From: Zeugodacus cucurbitae
Taxonomy: Eukaryota; Arthropoda; Insecta; Diptera; Tephritidae
Reading direction: 5' to 3'
DNA length: 64,000 nt
NCBI RefSeq assembly: GCF_028554725.1
Contig: NC_071667.1
Coordinates: forward strand, 80,452,001 to 80,516,000
Within the stretch, counting starts at the first letter, position 1; each line of letters starts with the position of its first letter. Position numbers and translations under genes: made by a program. Positions 46,002 to 56,828 of the stretch are shown here, one piece after another. The notes below the pieces were generated by a model. It did not search any database. It was given only the letters and a program-made list of their open reading frames with translations, and was not told the origin of the DNA.

Positions 46002-46578
46002 ATGGCCATCAAGGTTTGTTTACGAAGAACTAATAGATTTACTCAAAATTTTTAAGTGAAAATTATAAAGTGAAATGTTATAGAACTCTAAAAAAATAAT
46101 AATATTTGTGTTTCCCAAATATTTTTAGTTTGTGATCGCTCTCGCTCTCTTCGCCGTTGTGCACGCCGGTGTTGTTGTGCCCGCTGCCGCTCCCGTTGCT
46201 GTTGCGCCCGCCGCCGTTGCTGTCGAGGAATACGACCCACACCCACAATACAAATACGGTTACGATGTGCAAGACACACTGTCTGGCGATTCCAAAGGTC
46301 ATGTGGAGGAACGTGATGGTGATGTTGTGCGCGGTGAATACTCGCTAATCGATGCCGATGGTTTCAGACGTGTTGTCACCTACACTGCCGATCCCATCAA
46401 CGGTTTCAACGCTGTCGTGCGTCGTGAACCCTTGGTTGCGCCCGTCGTTGCTGCTGCTCCCATCGTAAAGGCTGCTCCAGTCGTAGCTGCCCCTGTTGCC
46501 GCTGCCCCTGTGGTTAGAGCCGCTCCATTGGCCGCTGCCGCTCCAGTAGTGCCAGCTTTTACCTACAGCCGTTTGTAA
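46002..46578 (+). CDS. CP13: short RR-2 cuticular protein with MAIK leader
   Basis: Exons 46002-46013 (Met-Ala-Ile-Lys) and 46129-46578; intron 115 bp; 153 residues. The donor GTTTGT is off the GTAAGT consensus used by its neighbours. The signal peptide ends about Ala17 (AVVHAG). The RR-2 domain is at about 37-104 ([51 protein letters not shown]). The tail is short and Ala/Pro/Val-only apart from the end AFTYSRL; it lacks PVAHY and resembles the CP15-CP17 type (PVVAAAP modules). It therefore bridges the two tail styles in the cluster. No canonical AATAAA was seen near the stop. Confidence 0.93.
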
Positions 46579-46639
46579 AAAGTCGCGCTATGGCTTGTGA
46601 ATACCGTTTCATTATTTTTGGATTAATTAGCTACTGTAC

Positions 46640-47740
46640 GAAAAAAAAATTGTGATCTAAATATAATTATAGAAAAAATTTTACTTCTTTGGAATTCTAA
46701 AGATGGGGTTGGGAATTTCATATTAATTTAAGCATTTTTTGTATTCAGATGACCATCCAAAAATGTATATGTTAAAAAAAAGCATGTACTTGACTATTAA
46801 ATCGGAAAGGTGGGTACTAGTTGATAAAATCATCGATGAAAAGCCATAGGGTGATTATAGAGGAGAACTCATTCTATATGAAATTCAAGATAAACAAGCG
46901 AAGAAACTTTTAGACCAATCTTTATACGATATATATTCTGTCCGATCAGCAGAAAAGATTTATTCCATTCTCCCGCTTTAAATTAAGAAAATCTGTTAAG
47001 ATATAATACAATATAGTCAACTATATTTGTATTCCCCATTTTTTTAACTTTATTTTGTACGGAATACATTTTTTACAGATTAAATGTTTGAAATTAACGG
47101 AAAATCATTACGATCAGTAATCTTATGATCAATAAAATGGGGCCTACTGTAATAAGTATATATTCGTTTCGTTTCGAATGCGTTTAAACTCACTAAAATG
47201 AAAAAAAATTTTGACGATATCAGACACACTTACATACATTCCATGTGGACATAAATAGCTATAACATTTTTTTTGAATATTACATATAATTTTTTATAGT
47301 AAAAATTAGGCAGCATTTTTTTTATTCGAAATGACAAAATTTGTGAAAGTAATTAATGTGTAGGACATTGTAAAATTGCCGCGAGACATTTAATGCTTTA
47401 TGCCCTTACATGCAGTTTCTTCAATTACTTTGTTACAGCCGTGTTGTTTTATTATATATATTTTTATTATATACGCTTTTTTCTCGTTTCGCGTACCAAA
47501 TGACACTAATCTCGTTTTGAAAGCGTTACCTGCGCACTTTGAAATGGGTTGATAAATAGCTCCTGTAGCAATATGCATATGACATGCGAAATTGATTTGC
47601 ACACATACATATGGACATGTAGACAAAACAATTACTGCCAGTAATGGTGTATTTGAAAATGTGAATTCTTCGAAAAATTGCCAAGTAACACACAAAAATA
47701 GAGAAAAGTGCGAAAAATAGAAATTACAGTCCGTCATTGG
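46640..47740. other. Gene-free DNA between CP13 and CP14
   Basis: AT-rich, no supported gene or bounded element. The minus frame at 47390-47737 overlaps the CP14 upstream region and has no known domain. Confidence 0.4.
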
Positions 47741-47775
47741 TATATAAATCGCACAAATTTGAATAATAAATCATT
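47741..47775 (+). promoter_or_regulatory. CP14 core promoter
   Basis: TATATAAAT at 47741; ATCATTCAGC initiator with start A near 47773 (30-32-base spacing). Confidence 0.7.
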
Positions 47776-47836
47776 CAGCATCTTAACACCTAACACGAGA
47801 CAGCAATTGTGTAGCGCCAAACCAAGCTTTAGCAAA

Positions 47837-48424
47837 ATGGCATTCAAGGTAAGTAACTCAATATCATTATATCAATTTAAAGCAAGTTTTAATTTCTGTC
47901 CTCATCTACAGTTCGTAGCAATCCTCGCACTCGCCGCAGTGGTCAGCGCTGGCGTACTCCCCGTACATGAGGTGTACCAACACGCACCAGTGGCCACCGC
48001 TGTGGTGAAGGCACCTGTGGCTTATGCCGCACCAGCTCCAGCTTATGCGCATATTGCTCACGCTCCAGTTGCTGTGCACGCACATGCTCAACCGGTTCTT
48101 GCCAAGCACGATGACGAATACGATCCACATCCACAATACAAATACGGCTATGATGTGCAGGACGCACTCTCTGGCGATTCCAAGAGTCAAACCGAGGAAC
48201 GCGATGGTGATGTCGTCCGCGGCGAATACTCATTGGTCGATGCTGATGGTTTCAAGCGCGTCGTCCAATATACCGCCGATCCCGTTAACGGTTTCAACGC
48301 CGTTGTCAACCGTGTGCCTTTGGAACATGTGAAGACTGTGGTGAAAGCTGCACCTGTAGCCTATGCCGCGCCTGCTCACGGTTACGTTAAGGAGTTCGCC
48401 GCCCCAATTGCTTATCATCATTAA
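47837..48424 (+). CDS. CP14: RR-2 cuticular protein (Ccp84Ad-like)
   Basis: Exons 47837-47848 and 47912-48424; intron 63 bp; 174 residues. The signal peptide ends about Ala17. A long Ala/His/Pro pre-domain segment ([32 protein letters not shown]) leads to the RR-2 domain at about 73-140 ([51 protein letters not shown]). It has [13 protein letters not shown] after the domain, where most of the cluster has REPLVK; from memory this recalls Drosophila Ccp84Ad, which I offer only as a likely relative. The tail is short and ends IAYHH. Poly(A) signal AATAAA at 48508-48513. Confidence 0.94.
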   Translation: MAFKVSNSISLYQFKASFNFCPHLQFVAILALAAVVSAGVLPVHEVYQHAPVATAVVKAPVAYAAPAPAYAHIAHAPVAVHAHAQPVLAKHDDEYDPHPQYKYGYDVQDALSGDSKSQTEERDGDVVRGEYSLVDADGFKRVVQYTADPVNGFNAVVNRVPLEHVKTVVKAAPVAYAAPAHGYVKEFAAPIAYHH

Positions 48425-48705
48425 ATTTGTACTAAATAACGGTGTTTAAAACTGTTGAGTGTGATTATTGTTATCGTTTGAAAGAATTGTTAAATAGTTT
48501 TAGTGTAAATAAACCTCAATTGAGCTTTTCGAGCTTCATTTTATAAATATAGCGCTTTGAAATACAAGCATTAGTAGAAAGCTTAAGTTTGATTCCTCAA
48601 CTGGACTAATTTGGGTAGAATTAGTTGTCTTTAAAACCATATCAAATACAATTACTATATGGTTTCATAGAACTCGACTCTCAGTGTCCCATATATTCGG
48701 AAAAA

Positions 48706-48852
48706 GTAATCAAGTAGTAATCAGAAGTAATCGGAAGTAATCCAGTACAACCAGAAGTAATCAAAAGTAATTAAGTAGTAATCAAATGTTATCAAGTCGT
48801 AATCAGTAGTAATCAAATATTAATCAAGTAGTAATCTGAAGTAATCAAGCTC
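48706..48852. repeat. Array of GTAATCA-type short repeats
   Basis: Within about 147 bp there are at least ten TAATC cores (mostly AGTAATCAA/AGTAATCAG), spaced about 9-17 bp apart and all in one orientation. The array starts right after a CCATATATTCGG phrase typical of repeat R1x. It may be a simple minisatellite; TAATC is also a homeodomain-type core. Confidence 0.65.
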
Positions 48853-49983
48853 AACATTGTGTTCTAGTAGTATAATTATATTTGTTGTAGCACATTAGTG
48901 TCAACCACAGATTCGCCTGCGTTTTTACAACATTTCTACAACAAACATGTGGCAACCGCGACATACCGCCGTTGCTGATTTCATAAATTAAGAAAAGGGG
49001 CTGACAAAGGAGCTGATACAATTCAATAATTACATGCAAATTGAATTTAATGTCTATAATTTAGTTAATTTCATGCAAGTGCAGTCCATAATTGACTGGT
49101 GAGGCGAATCATAAGTGATGACTGAATTGTCGAGGTTGACCTGTTGCCACATGCAACAACAAAAAAAGCACATAAGTGCAACTGCAACATGGTCCCTTCA
49201 CTGCAATTTCGACAACATAATTTACGGCAGTTGTCCTCTTAATTTCTTTGATGTTTACAAAGCATGTAAGCAATAACAACAACAATAAAATGCAATAATT
49301 CATTGCTGCAATCAAAGAAATCTGAATAATACAACCGCATAACGGCAAAAATTGTTTCGACTTCAAACCGATTGCCGTAAGCCAAATAAATGTAAACTGT
49401 CTGTGCGTATGTGTGTGTTGGTGTTTGTACAAATACTCGCTGATCTGACGGCAATCGTTCGAATTTTTCTCATTTTTTGGCAACGCAGCACTCAGCGGAG
49501 TGTTAAGGTCAAAGTCAGGTTTTATTGTTAATCGACGTACATACCTATAGTATTGTGTATTTTAATCATGCCACATACTTCGCTGAATTAAAGTACCTTC
49601 ACTGTCTGTCGACCGTTTGTTGCTGTTGTTGTGTGTTTACGCCCGTAATGTGGTTGCTGTTGCTACGATGACCGGCGTAATTCTCGTGTAAGTGTCTGGT
49701 ATTACAACCGAACAACCGATCGGCCAAATGGCTCCTCATAAACACTCCACCGACAATCGAACAGCAACAACAAAACAGAACCACAACAATAACTGCGAGG
49801 TAACAATGGTTGCAGTGAAGAGAACAACAACAATATTAACATTGTAACAGTAACCGAGTGCCTGACTATAGGCATAAGACCGATTGCAATCGCCGAGCAC
49901 GCAAACAAGTGTTGCACAGTGGACATTTTTTATTCAGGTATGCTATCAAGAATGCCGAGGAATTTTTATTTTTCCAAATTATT
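48853..49983. other. Gene-free DNA, part of the 48.5-54.9 kb gap
   Basis: Rich in CAACAA/GTTGTT and CACA/TGTG runs, with no supported gene. Minus frames at 49109-49926 are built from those runs. Confidence 0.45.
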
Positions 49984-50350
49984 ATTTATTTTATTTTATT
50001 TTATTTTATTTTACTTAATTTAATTTAATTTAATTTAATTTAATTTAATTTAATTTAATTTAATTTAATTTAATTTAATTTAATTTAATTTAATTTAATT
50101 TAATTTAATTTAATTTAGTTTAATTTAATTTAATTTAATTTAATTTAATTTAAGTTAATTCATGCGTAATTTAATTTAATTTTATTTTATTTAATTTAAG
50201 TTAATTCATGCGTAATTTAATTTAATTTTATTTTATTTTATTTTATTTTATTTAATTTTATTTAATTTAATTTAATTTAATTTAATTTAATTTAATTTAA
50301 TTTAATTTAATTTAATTTAATTTAATTTAATTTAATTTATTTTATTTTAT
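49984..50350. repeat. Pentanucleotide microsatellite (TTTAA/TTTTA)n
   Basis: About 365 bp of near-perfect TTTAA units, with TTTTA units at both ends. Inside, the interruption AAGTTAATTCATGCGTAA occurs twice (50152 and 50198, offset 46 bp), showing an internal segmental duplication within the array. Confidence 0.9.
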
Positions 50351-53181
50351 ATTTTTTTTTTTGTTTTTGGATTCATCACGTGTTTAAGGCAATCAACACA
50401 CTGTGTACGCGTGTATTTGTATGCAACACACGTGATCCATGGCGCGTTAACAGTTAATTTAACTACATTCATGCGCACGTAGCTTACTTACGGTTTGTCA
50501 CGGTCACTATTTGGGTAAATTTCGCCTTTTGCTGCACACCGTTGCTTTTAAAAGTTTATTTCCACTTTTATTTTCGCCTCACTTTTAACGACAGAATGTC
50601 CAAATTCCCTCAAAATCGGGCCATCGTTCGCAAAGTCACTGCCATTATGAATTACGTGCGCATAAATGATTCTCATGGTTCTCTTCACCTTGCCCCGCCG
50701 CGCTCGCCACTTTAGCGCCGGAATTCATGCATGCGATTGACCTTGATACGAACGGAAATCGAAAGTGAATTACAATTTGGACAATCATGGTTTTCGACTT
50801 TGAACTTCTTCTTCCTTTCTACGCATCAGACTTGGTGGGATTCTTTTGCTGAAAGGGATTTGGAAATCTGCAAATCACAAGATGGTTAAAAGTTAGTATC
50901 CAACACGTAGGTCAATAAATTCCATATATCTCATATAAATATCTTCTCGAATCTCCAAAACTATTTTCCATATAACCAACGATATTATATATATTATATA
51001 TGTACCTATTGAACGAATGAGATTCATACATTTTTGACACTAAATCGCATAGTGGTCTAGTCAACAACTGAATAGCTACTTGATCAATACATACAACTTT
51101 ATTTTATTCACACTAGAGAAAGATCTGGACCAAACACAATAAAATAGTTCCTGTTCAATTTTATAAGGATCATTCACACTTGGGCACAACAATGAAGATT
51201 CTCATTAATGGTATCTAAATCATGAACAGTTGTACATATTCCAATTTCAACCACTTTTAGAATTGAGCTTAAAAGTACTTTCTGAGGCCTGATTTAGAAA
51301 CTTAAAATTAGGTTAAAATTATTAGGGTTATCCGGTAAGTAGGCGTTGTAGTAGTCTGACCATTTTCAGTTACTGATCTTTGTAGTAGTTTAGAAATAAC
51401 CTTTATATGGTGGTGGGCTGAGCAAATATCCGATGTCACACCATATCAAGATAACCAGAACGGATATTTTTGACCGAAATTTGATCTGTCCCAAAACTAT
51501 CAACTCGGCAGCAATCCTCAAAATTATGTGGAAATGTTTTCTACCGCTCCAACAACAACAAATACATTCCTATATTAGCCCAATAGTATTCTCAAAATTT
51601 TTTTAACAATCGATCTATTATTACCTTAATTATGTATAGGTATTTCCTATATAAAAGCTCTCTTCAAGTAACACTTGATTTACTCGTGTCCAAAGCAGCT
51701 TATTAATGAACCATTTGATAACAGCGACCACACACACACTCACACACCTGTCTGAGTATAATTATCTCAATCATAAGTGAATTTGCTTAAGTACACTTCA
51801 TTTACACTTCGGATTACTCGCGGTGGATGGTGCACAAGTGATGCCACCTTGTAGCGAGTGGGTAAATTAACCGTAAAAAATAACTGACAACTGCTACCGT
51901 TTAATGCGATCGTGTGCACTAAACCGTTTTTATGGCTTATTATGAAAATGCGCACACATTCAATGCATTATTTTATTCATACACACACATACCTACAAAA
52001 TTATATGTATGAGCACTTGTGTCTATATTTACACATCGGCATTTTGCGGTTAATTGTGCTGCTCATCACGCGTCGGCTTGGAGTGGTGCACTTAAAGCTT
52101 CACCAACATAATTAACACCACAGCAGGTATTATATGAAGTAGTGCGTTGTTGTTTTTGTTATTATTATTACTTTTTTCTTCATTTTTGATTTTTGCGAAT
52201 ATGTGTTGCTATTGTTGTTGTTCAAAATTAGTCCGCACTCGATCGTCTTCATGGTTATCAAAATGCTGTGCGGCGAGTGCGGACATGAAAGTCGCGTCAC
52301 ATTTTGATTTTTACGAGCCAAAGTGTACGCATTTTGGTTTTTATTGCTTACTTATTTTTAGCGTAGCATAAGTGAAGTGAAGTACAACAACAAAAAAGAA
52401 ACTGCGAAATGGCAAAGACAATGTTGACATATGTCGTATTAAAAAGTATGAGCTTTTAAGATCAATTTGAGGAGCATTTGCTTTAATTTTGTGTGTTTTT
52501 TTTTTTAACTTGGTGGAATTCGTCCAGCAAGAAACCGCTTGTTTTCAATATTTTTTTTTAATATAAAATATGATATATTTAATTCGAACCTTTTATTGTC
52601 TTAAGATATAGATTTAATGAGGGATTATTGAAATTTTTGAAAAAAAAAATTAAAACTCTGACATTGTGACGTCATTTCTGGTGAGCCGTCTTGTAAAAGG
52701 TACGTCTTCGTTGATAGCATAACTCCTAACGGGATCATCTGAAGTGATAATAAAAATTAAGTATCTTGTTACAACTTTAAATTAGAACTTGGATAAGGAA
52801 AAATTTGCAAAAAGCAACATAAGTCCTAACAGAGTCGTCTTAGAACTTAGACGAAGAAAGAATAATAAAAACTTGATTTTAGGAATTTTTTTGGCTAAAA
52901 TTTTCTTTTCAAATAGTTGTGATTGAAAAAGTATTATTCGTTTTGATCCTTGAATATTCTATCGACGACCTCTCTTAAATTTCAAGAAGATCAGTTGTTG
53001 TAGTTCTAGAGAAATCTTGACAACCGATTTTGAAAGAAGAAATTGAGAAAAAAGACTTTTGAGAGACAGTAAAAAGCACAACTTCTTCAGATTGTATCGC
53101 CAAAACTATTTATCGGAGAATATTGTTGTGATAAACGTGAAAATGTAAACCCATTAAGCCCTTTGTTCGAAAAATGCAGAG
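50351..53181. other. Gene-free DNA of the central gap
   Basis: A GC-richer stretch at 50390-50830 carries an exact FTZ-F1-type site in reverse (TGACCTTGA near 50743). From about 52640 to 53120 the DNA resembles the dispersed repeat also seen near 13300 and 31100 (TTGACAACCGATTTTG, GTATCGCCAAAACTATT). No gene is supported; frames at 51767-52371 are unsupported. Confidence 0.45.
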
Positions 53182-53538
53182 CTATGTTAAAAAAATAACG
53201 GGAATTTTCGTTTTTTGAAAAAAAAAACATTTATTCACTCGTCTACATTAATATTGTAGCCTTTAAAACAGTACCCATTCGATATTACGCATGTTTCTTC
53301 TAATCGTCGAAATACTTCTCGAACTCGATTTTTGGGATTAGCCTTTGCCGTTTCAGCGATTTCATTCTATGCTCGAAGGTTAAACGGAGTGGCTCCGAGT
53401 CACATGCCAGGTGGATGTGAAGGTGAAGGCTGGAACATCGTTACAATGGAGTGTGAGTTTTTAACAAATCCTGAAGTGGCAACATAATAAAAAAAATATT
53501 TGAAATTTTAAAATTCCTGTTATTTTTTGAACACGCTT
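53182..53538 (-). pseudogene. Decayed sister copy of the 45-kb mariner element
   Basis: Ends TGTTAAAAAAATAACGGGAA and, reversed, GTGTTCAAAAAATAACAGGA match the ends of the element at 44956. The minus strand keeps traces of the F-R-R-L transposase end (CGTCGAAATACTTC on the plus strand) but with deletions. Confidence 0.65.
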
Positions 53539-54865
53539 ATTGAACATATTTACATTTAAAATTGTGAATTGTAATATAAATATCTACATCTATAAGCCAA
53601 TTTAAACGAGCTTTCATGCCTACAAACACACATGTAAGTAAACAAAAAAAATATTTTTGAATTTTCTTCCTCCACCCCATTTGTTTATTTTACGCTTAAT
53701 ATGATCATTATATATATTTTTCAAGGTCAACTTTGTTGATTTCTGTTACCATTGAGCGATAATGTAGGGTTGCTGACTGTATAGTATTTGATATACAGCA
53801 AAAATCTGCCAATCATGCTTTTCCGCTGACGCCAACACCCAGAATTTGACCTAAAGCGCCACAAATATTTTTCTCAGCAATCGCTATTGGAATGACGAAA
53901 TATGTCAATGATTAGCGCAAGGTATTCTTAACGCATTGACTTTTATGCATGCAATGACGCATGCATACTCGTACCAGCGTGTGAATATGTTTCGTGGTCA
54001 AGTGTCTGTCGGAAATATACAATAGATACATATCTCCGCCGATACTGCATGCCCTTAAAATAATGGCTTACTCGAAATGTCGCAGTTGTTGTTGATGAAA
54101 ATATCAAGCGAATTATAAATAGCGAGCGCAACCACACACTTGGCACACTTGGCATGATAATACAAAAGCATACAAACACATATGAAAAATTATAAAAAAA
54201 TTTCAGTTGAATCAATGCTTCCATTGGCCGATGTCATTATGCATTTAAGCATGCATTGCATTTGTAATTACCGAGGCGTTTGGTCGCTCGCCAGCTGCTT
54301 ATGCGCATATGAATATTGGCTACTGGTCAGCGTTTAATGCGCGCATGCGCAGTGAATTGGCACGGCGTTGGACTTCTTTTTGGTGACTTTGTCACGCTGC
54401 ATTTGCTGGTGTGTGCTGTGGGTTGTGGGTAAAAGTGTGGCCAATTGTAATTTTGGTAGAAAAATAAATAAATATATTCACTTGAAGTTAATTTAACAAG
54501 TGCATGCATAACAAACCGTAGTAAATATTGCAGTGTTGTCTCTACTAAGTAGCCGGCTAACAAATAGTTGGCTCTGGCGTTGGCGTTGACGTTAGCGTTA
54601 GCGTTGGCTGCGTTGCGACTGTGAGTGCGGGTGTGCAGCCTTGACGTGCTTATCATGCATTCTCAGCTCACAAGCAATGCAATCAAATTTTAAATTAAAG
54701 AAGCTCACTGCGTCTGCGTACACATATGTATGTTTAGTTATGTGTGTATGTATGTTTATGTGCACAAATTGTCGTCGTTCAAATGGCGCACGTAAGTAGG
54801 TTTTCGTTTTCATTATGCGTTCGATTTCAATTTGAGTTTATTGCTCGAGCGAACACTTTGATTTG
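53539..54865. other. Upstream region of CP15
   Basis: An exact TCAAGGTCA lies at 53721-53729, 1.1 kb before CP15. GCATGC/TGCATG-rich DNA occupies 53940-54350 and a GTTGGCGTT-type hexamer run 54570-54610. No gene is supported; minus frames at 53943-54813 have no known domain. Confidence 0.4.
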
Positions 54866-54902
54866 TATAAAAGGCACAGTTGGCCCCAGTTCCAATCAGT
54901 TC
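54866..54902 (+). promoter_or_regulatory. CP15 core promoter
   Basis: TATAAAA at 54866-54872; ATCAGTTC initiator with start A at 54898 (32-base spacing). This TCAGT-type initiator is shared with CP16 and CP17 and differs from the TCATTCACTTC type of CP1-CP9. Confidence 0.8.
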
Positions 54903-54952
54903 AAAACCATTTTCGGTATTTAGAGCAACTAATTCAACCACACCCAACAAAA

Positions 54953-55639
54953 ATGGCATTCAAAGTAAGCAGCAAAAACAGCAATAAGGATACAAATTCA
55001 GAAACAAAAGCATTAAAAAAGGCTTAGCCCTAATTCAGAACAATAAAGGATATGAATCCTTACAGTACAACAGTGCCTAGAAAAAGTGTTTGAAAGTGTT
55101 TCCAACTTAACTTAACTCCACATTTCTATTCTCCATTGCAGTTCATCGCCTTCTTCGCACTCTGTATCGCCGCCGCCAGCGCAGGCATTATTGCACCAGC
55201 CGCTCCATTGGCCGCTGTAGCCGCAGCTCCATTGGCTGTTGCCGCTCGCGTTGAGGAATACGACCCACATCCCCAATATACCTATGGTTATGATGTGAAA
55301 GATGCTCTTTCCGGTGACTCGAAGACCGCTGTGGAGACCCGTGATGGTGATATCGTACAAGGTCAATACTCTCTGAATGACGCTGATGGTTACCGTCGTA
55401 TTGTTGACTACACCTCCGACCCAATCAACGGTTTCAACGCTGTTGTCCGTCGTGAACCTTTGGTTGCCCCCGTCGTTGCTGCTGCTGCTCCAGTTGTCGC
55501 TGCCCCAGCCCCAATTGTCAGAGCCGCTGCCTACGCCGCACCCGCACCAATCGTCGCTGCTGCCCCAGCTCCCCTCGCCGTCGGACCAGCTGTAGTAAAG
55601 ACCCAATTCGCTTCACCACTCATCTCTTATGCCTATTAG
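54953..55639 (+). CDS. CP15: RR-2 cuticular protein, Ala/Val/Pro tail
   Basis: Exons 54953-54964 (Lys codon AAA) and 55142-55639; intron 177 bp, the longest in the cluster; 169 residues. The signal peptide ([15 protein letters not shown]) contains a Cys, absent from the CP1-CP9 leaders. The RR-2 domain is at about 42-110 ([56 protein letters not shown]). The tail is made of [16 protein letters not shown] modules and ends [10 protein letters not shown], common to CP15-CP17. Asp74 of the RDGD motif is intact here, unlike CP16 and CP17. Poly(A) signal AATAAA at 55680-55685. Confidence 0.95.
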
Positions 55640-55699
55640 AGAAGTTGGACTGAACCTTTGCCATTAGTTGTTAATCATGAATAAAGCCGAACTGTGAAT

Positions 55700-56828
55700 A
55701 TATAAACAAAAAAATAGTTGTCCTTTTATTCTCTCAATTGTAAGCAGGAGTGTTATGGTCGCGTAGTGTAACTTCACCCATCAATTATATTATTTTTAAA
55801 TTCCATTGACAATTGGAAATGTACAGATATTTAAGTAAAGGAGAAGGGTTGCATTACATTGCATCACCAGAAAAGTATTTTCGTCTTCTCGCACTGCAAC
55901 AGCGCAGTATGTCAAATGCTCGTGCCACACCCATGCGGATTATGTCCACCAACAGCATTTTTGTGACATGACTTGCAATTAAATGCCACCGTGGGATGAA
56001 AGATGTTACATTGTGACTAAGCAAAGGACAGGCATTTGTAAATCAGATACCAGCAAGGTAGACTGAGGTAGTCACTAAGTCAAATGTCAATTCAAAGGCA
56101 TAGCCACATGCATACATACATACCGATGAGTAGAGAGGTGTGCATATGTGGATAGGCATGTACCTCCTTTAACTATTGAATTCGCAAAATTTTCGCACAT
56201 GTGAATTCGAATGTGCGCGGTACCATCCACTTTTAAATTAATATTCGTATCTCTACAGTCTCAAATCCCAGACACCGAATGAGGGATAATTCGAATATAT
56301 ATTTATTTACACAGCCATTATACTGAAAATATCGGACAATTTGCGAGATATCTTAATTGTGTGGACATTTTTTCCTGATAACTATGTAGTTTCAATAGCT
56401 CTCCTATTTCTCATATAGTCAATATGATTTTGATTATATGTGCATATAAGAAAGAAAGAAAAGAAAGATGTGAGATAACTTTCCACAAATGGAAAGAAGA
56501 TAGTGTAATTCTGGACATTATATAATTTAATGACGAAAATGGGTGAAATCGATCCATGAATTATGTATACCAGCCTCCTTAAAGATGTTATATTGATTAT
56601 CAGTATTCTATTATGTATGTTAACAATGATGAATATAAACAAATTAGGTGTAAATATTTGCTCAAGTACACTTTATTTTAATGCCTAAATTAAGTGATAT
56701 TAGCCCTGAATTTCTCCTAGTCTCAATGCACCCAATATAATAATTTTCGAATTTAATTTTTATTAAAATAATTTTGCAAAAATATCTAATATATTAACCA
56801 ATATTTACGATATAAAGTCTACCGAAAG
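55700..56828. other. Gene-free DNA downstream of CP15
   Basis: No supported gene or bounded element; the minus frame at 56382-56642 is AT-driven. Confidence 0.4.

Noticed and set aside
49984..50350. CRISPR-like or centromeric array
   Set aside because: It is a simple pentanucleotide microsatellite without spacers, in a eukaryotic context.
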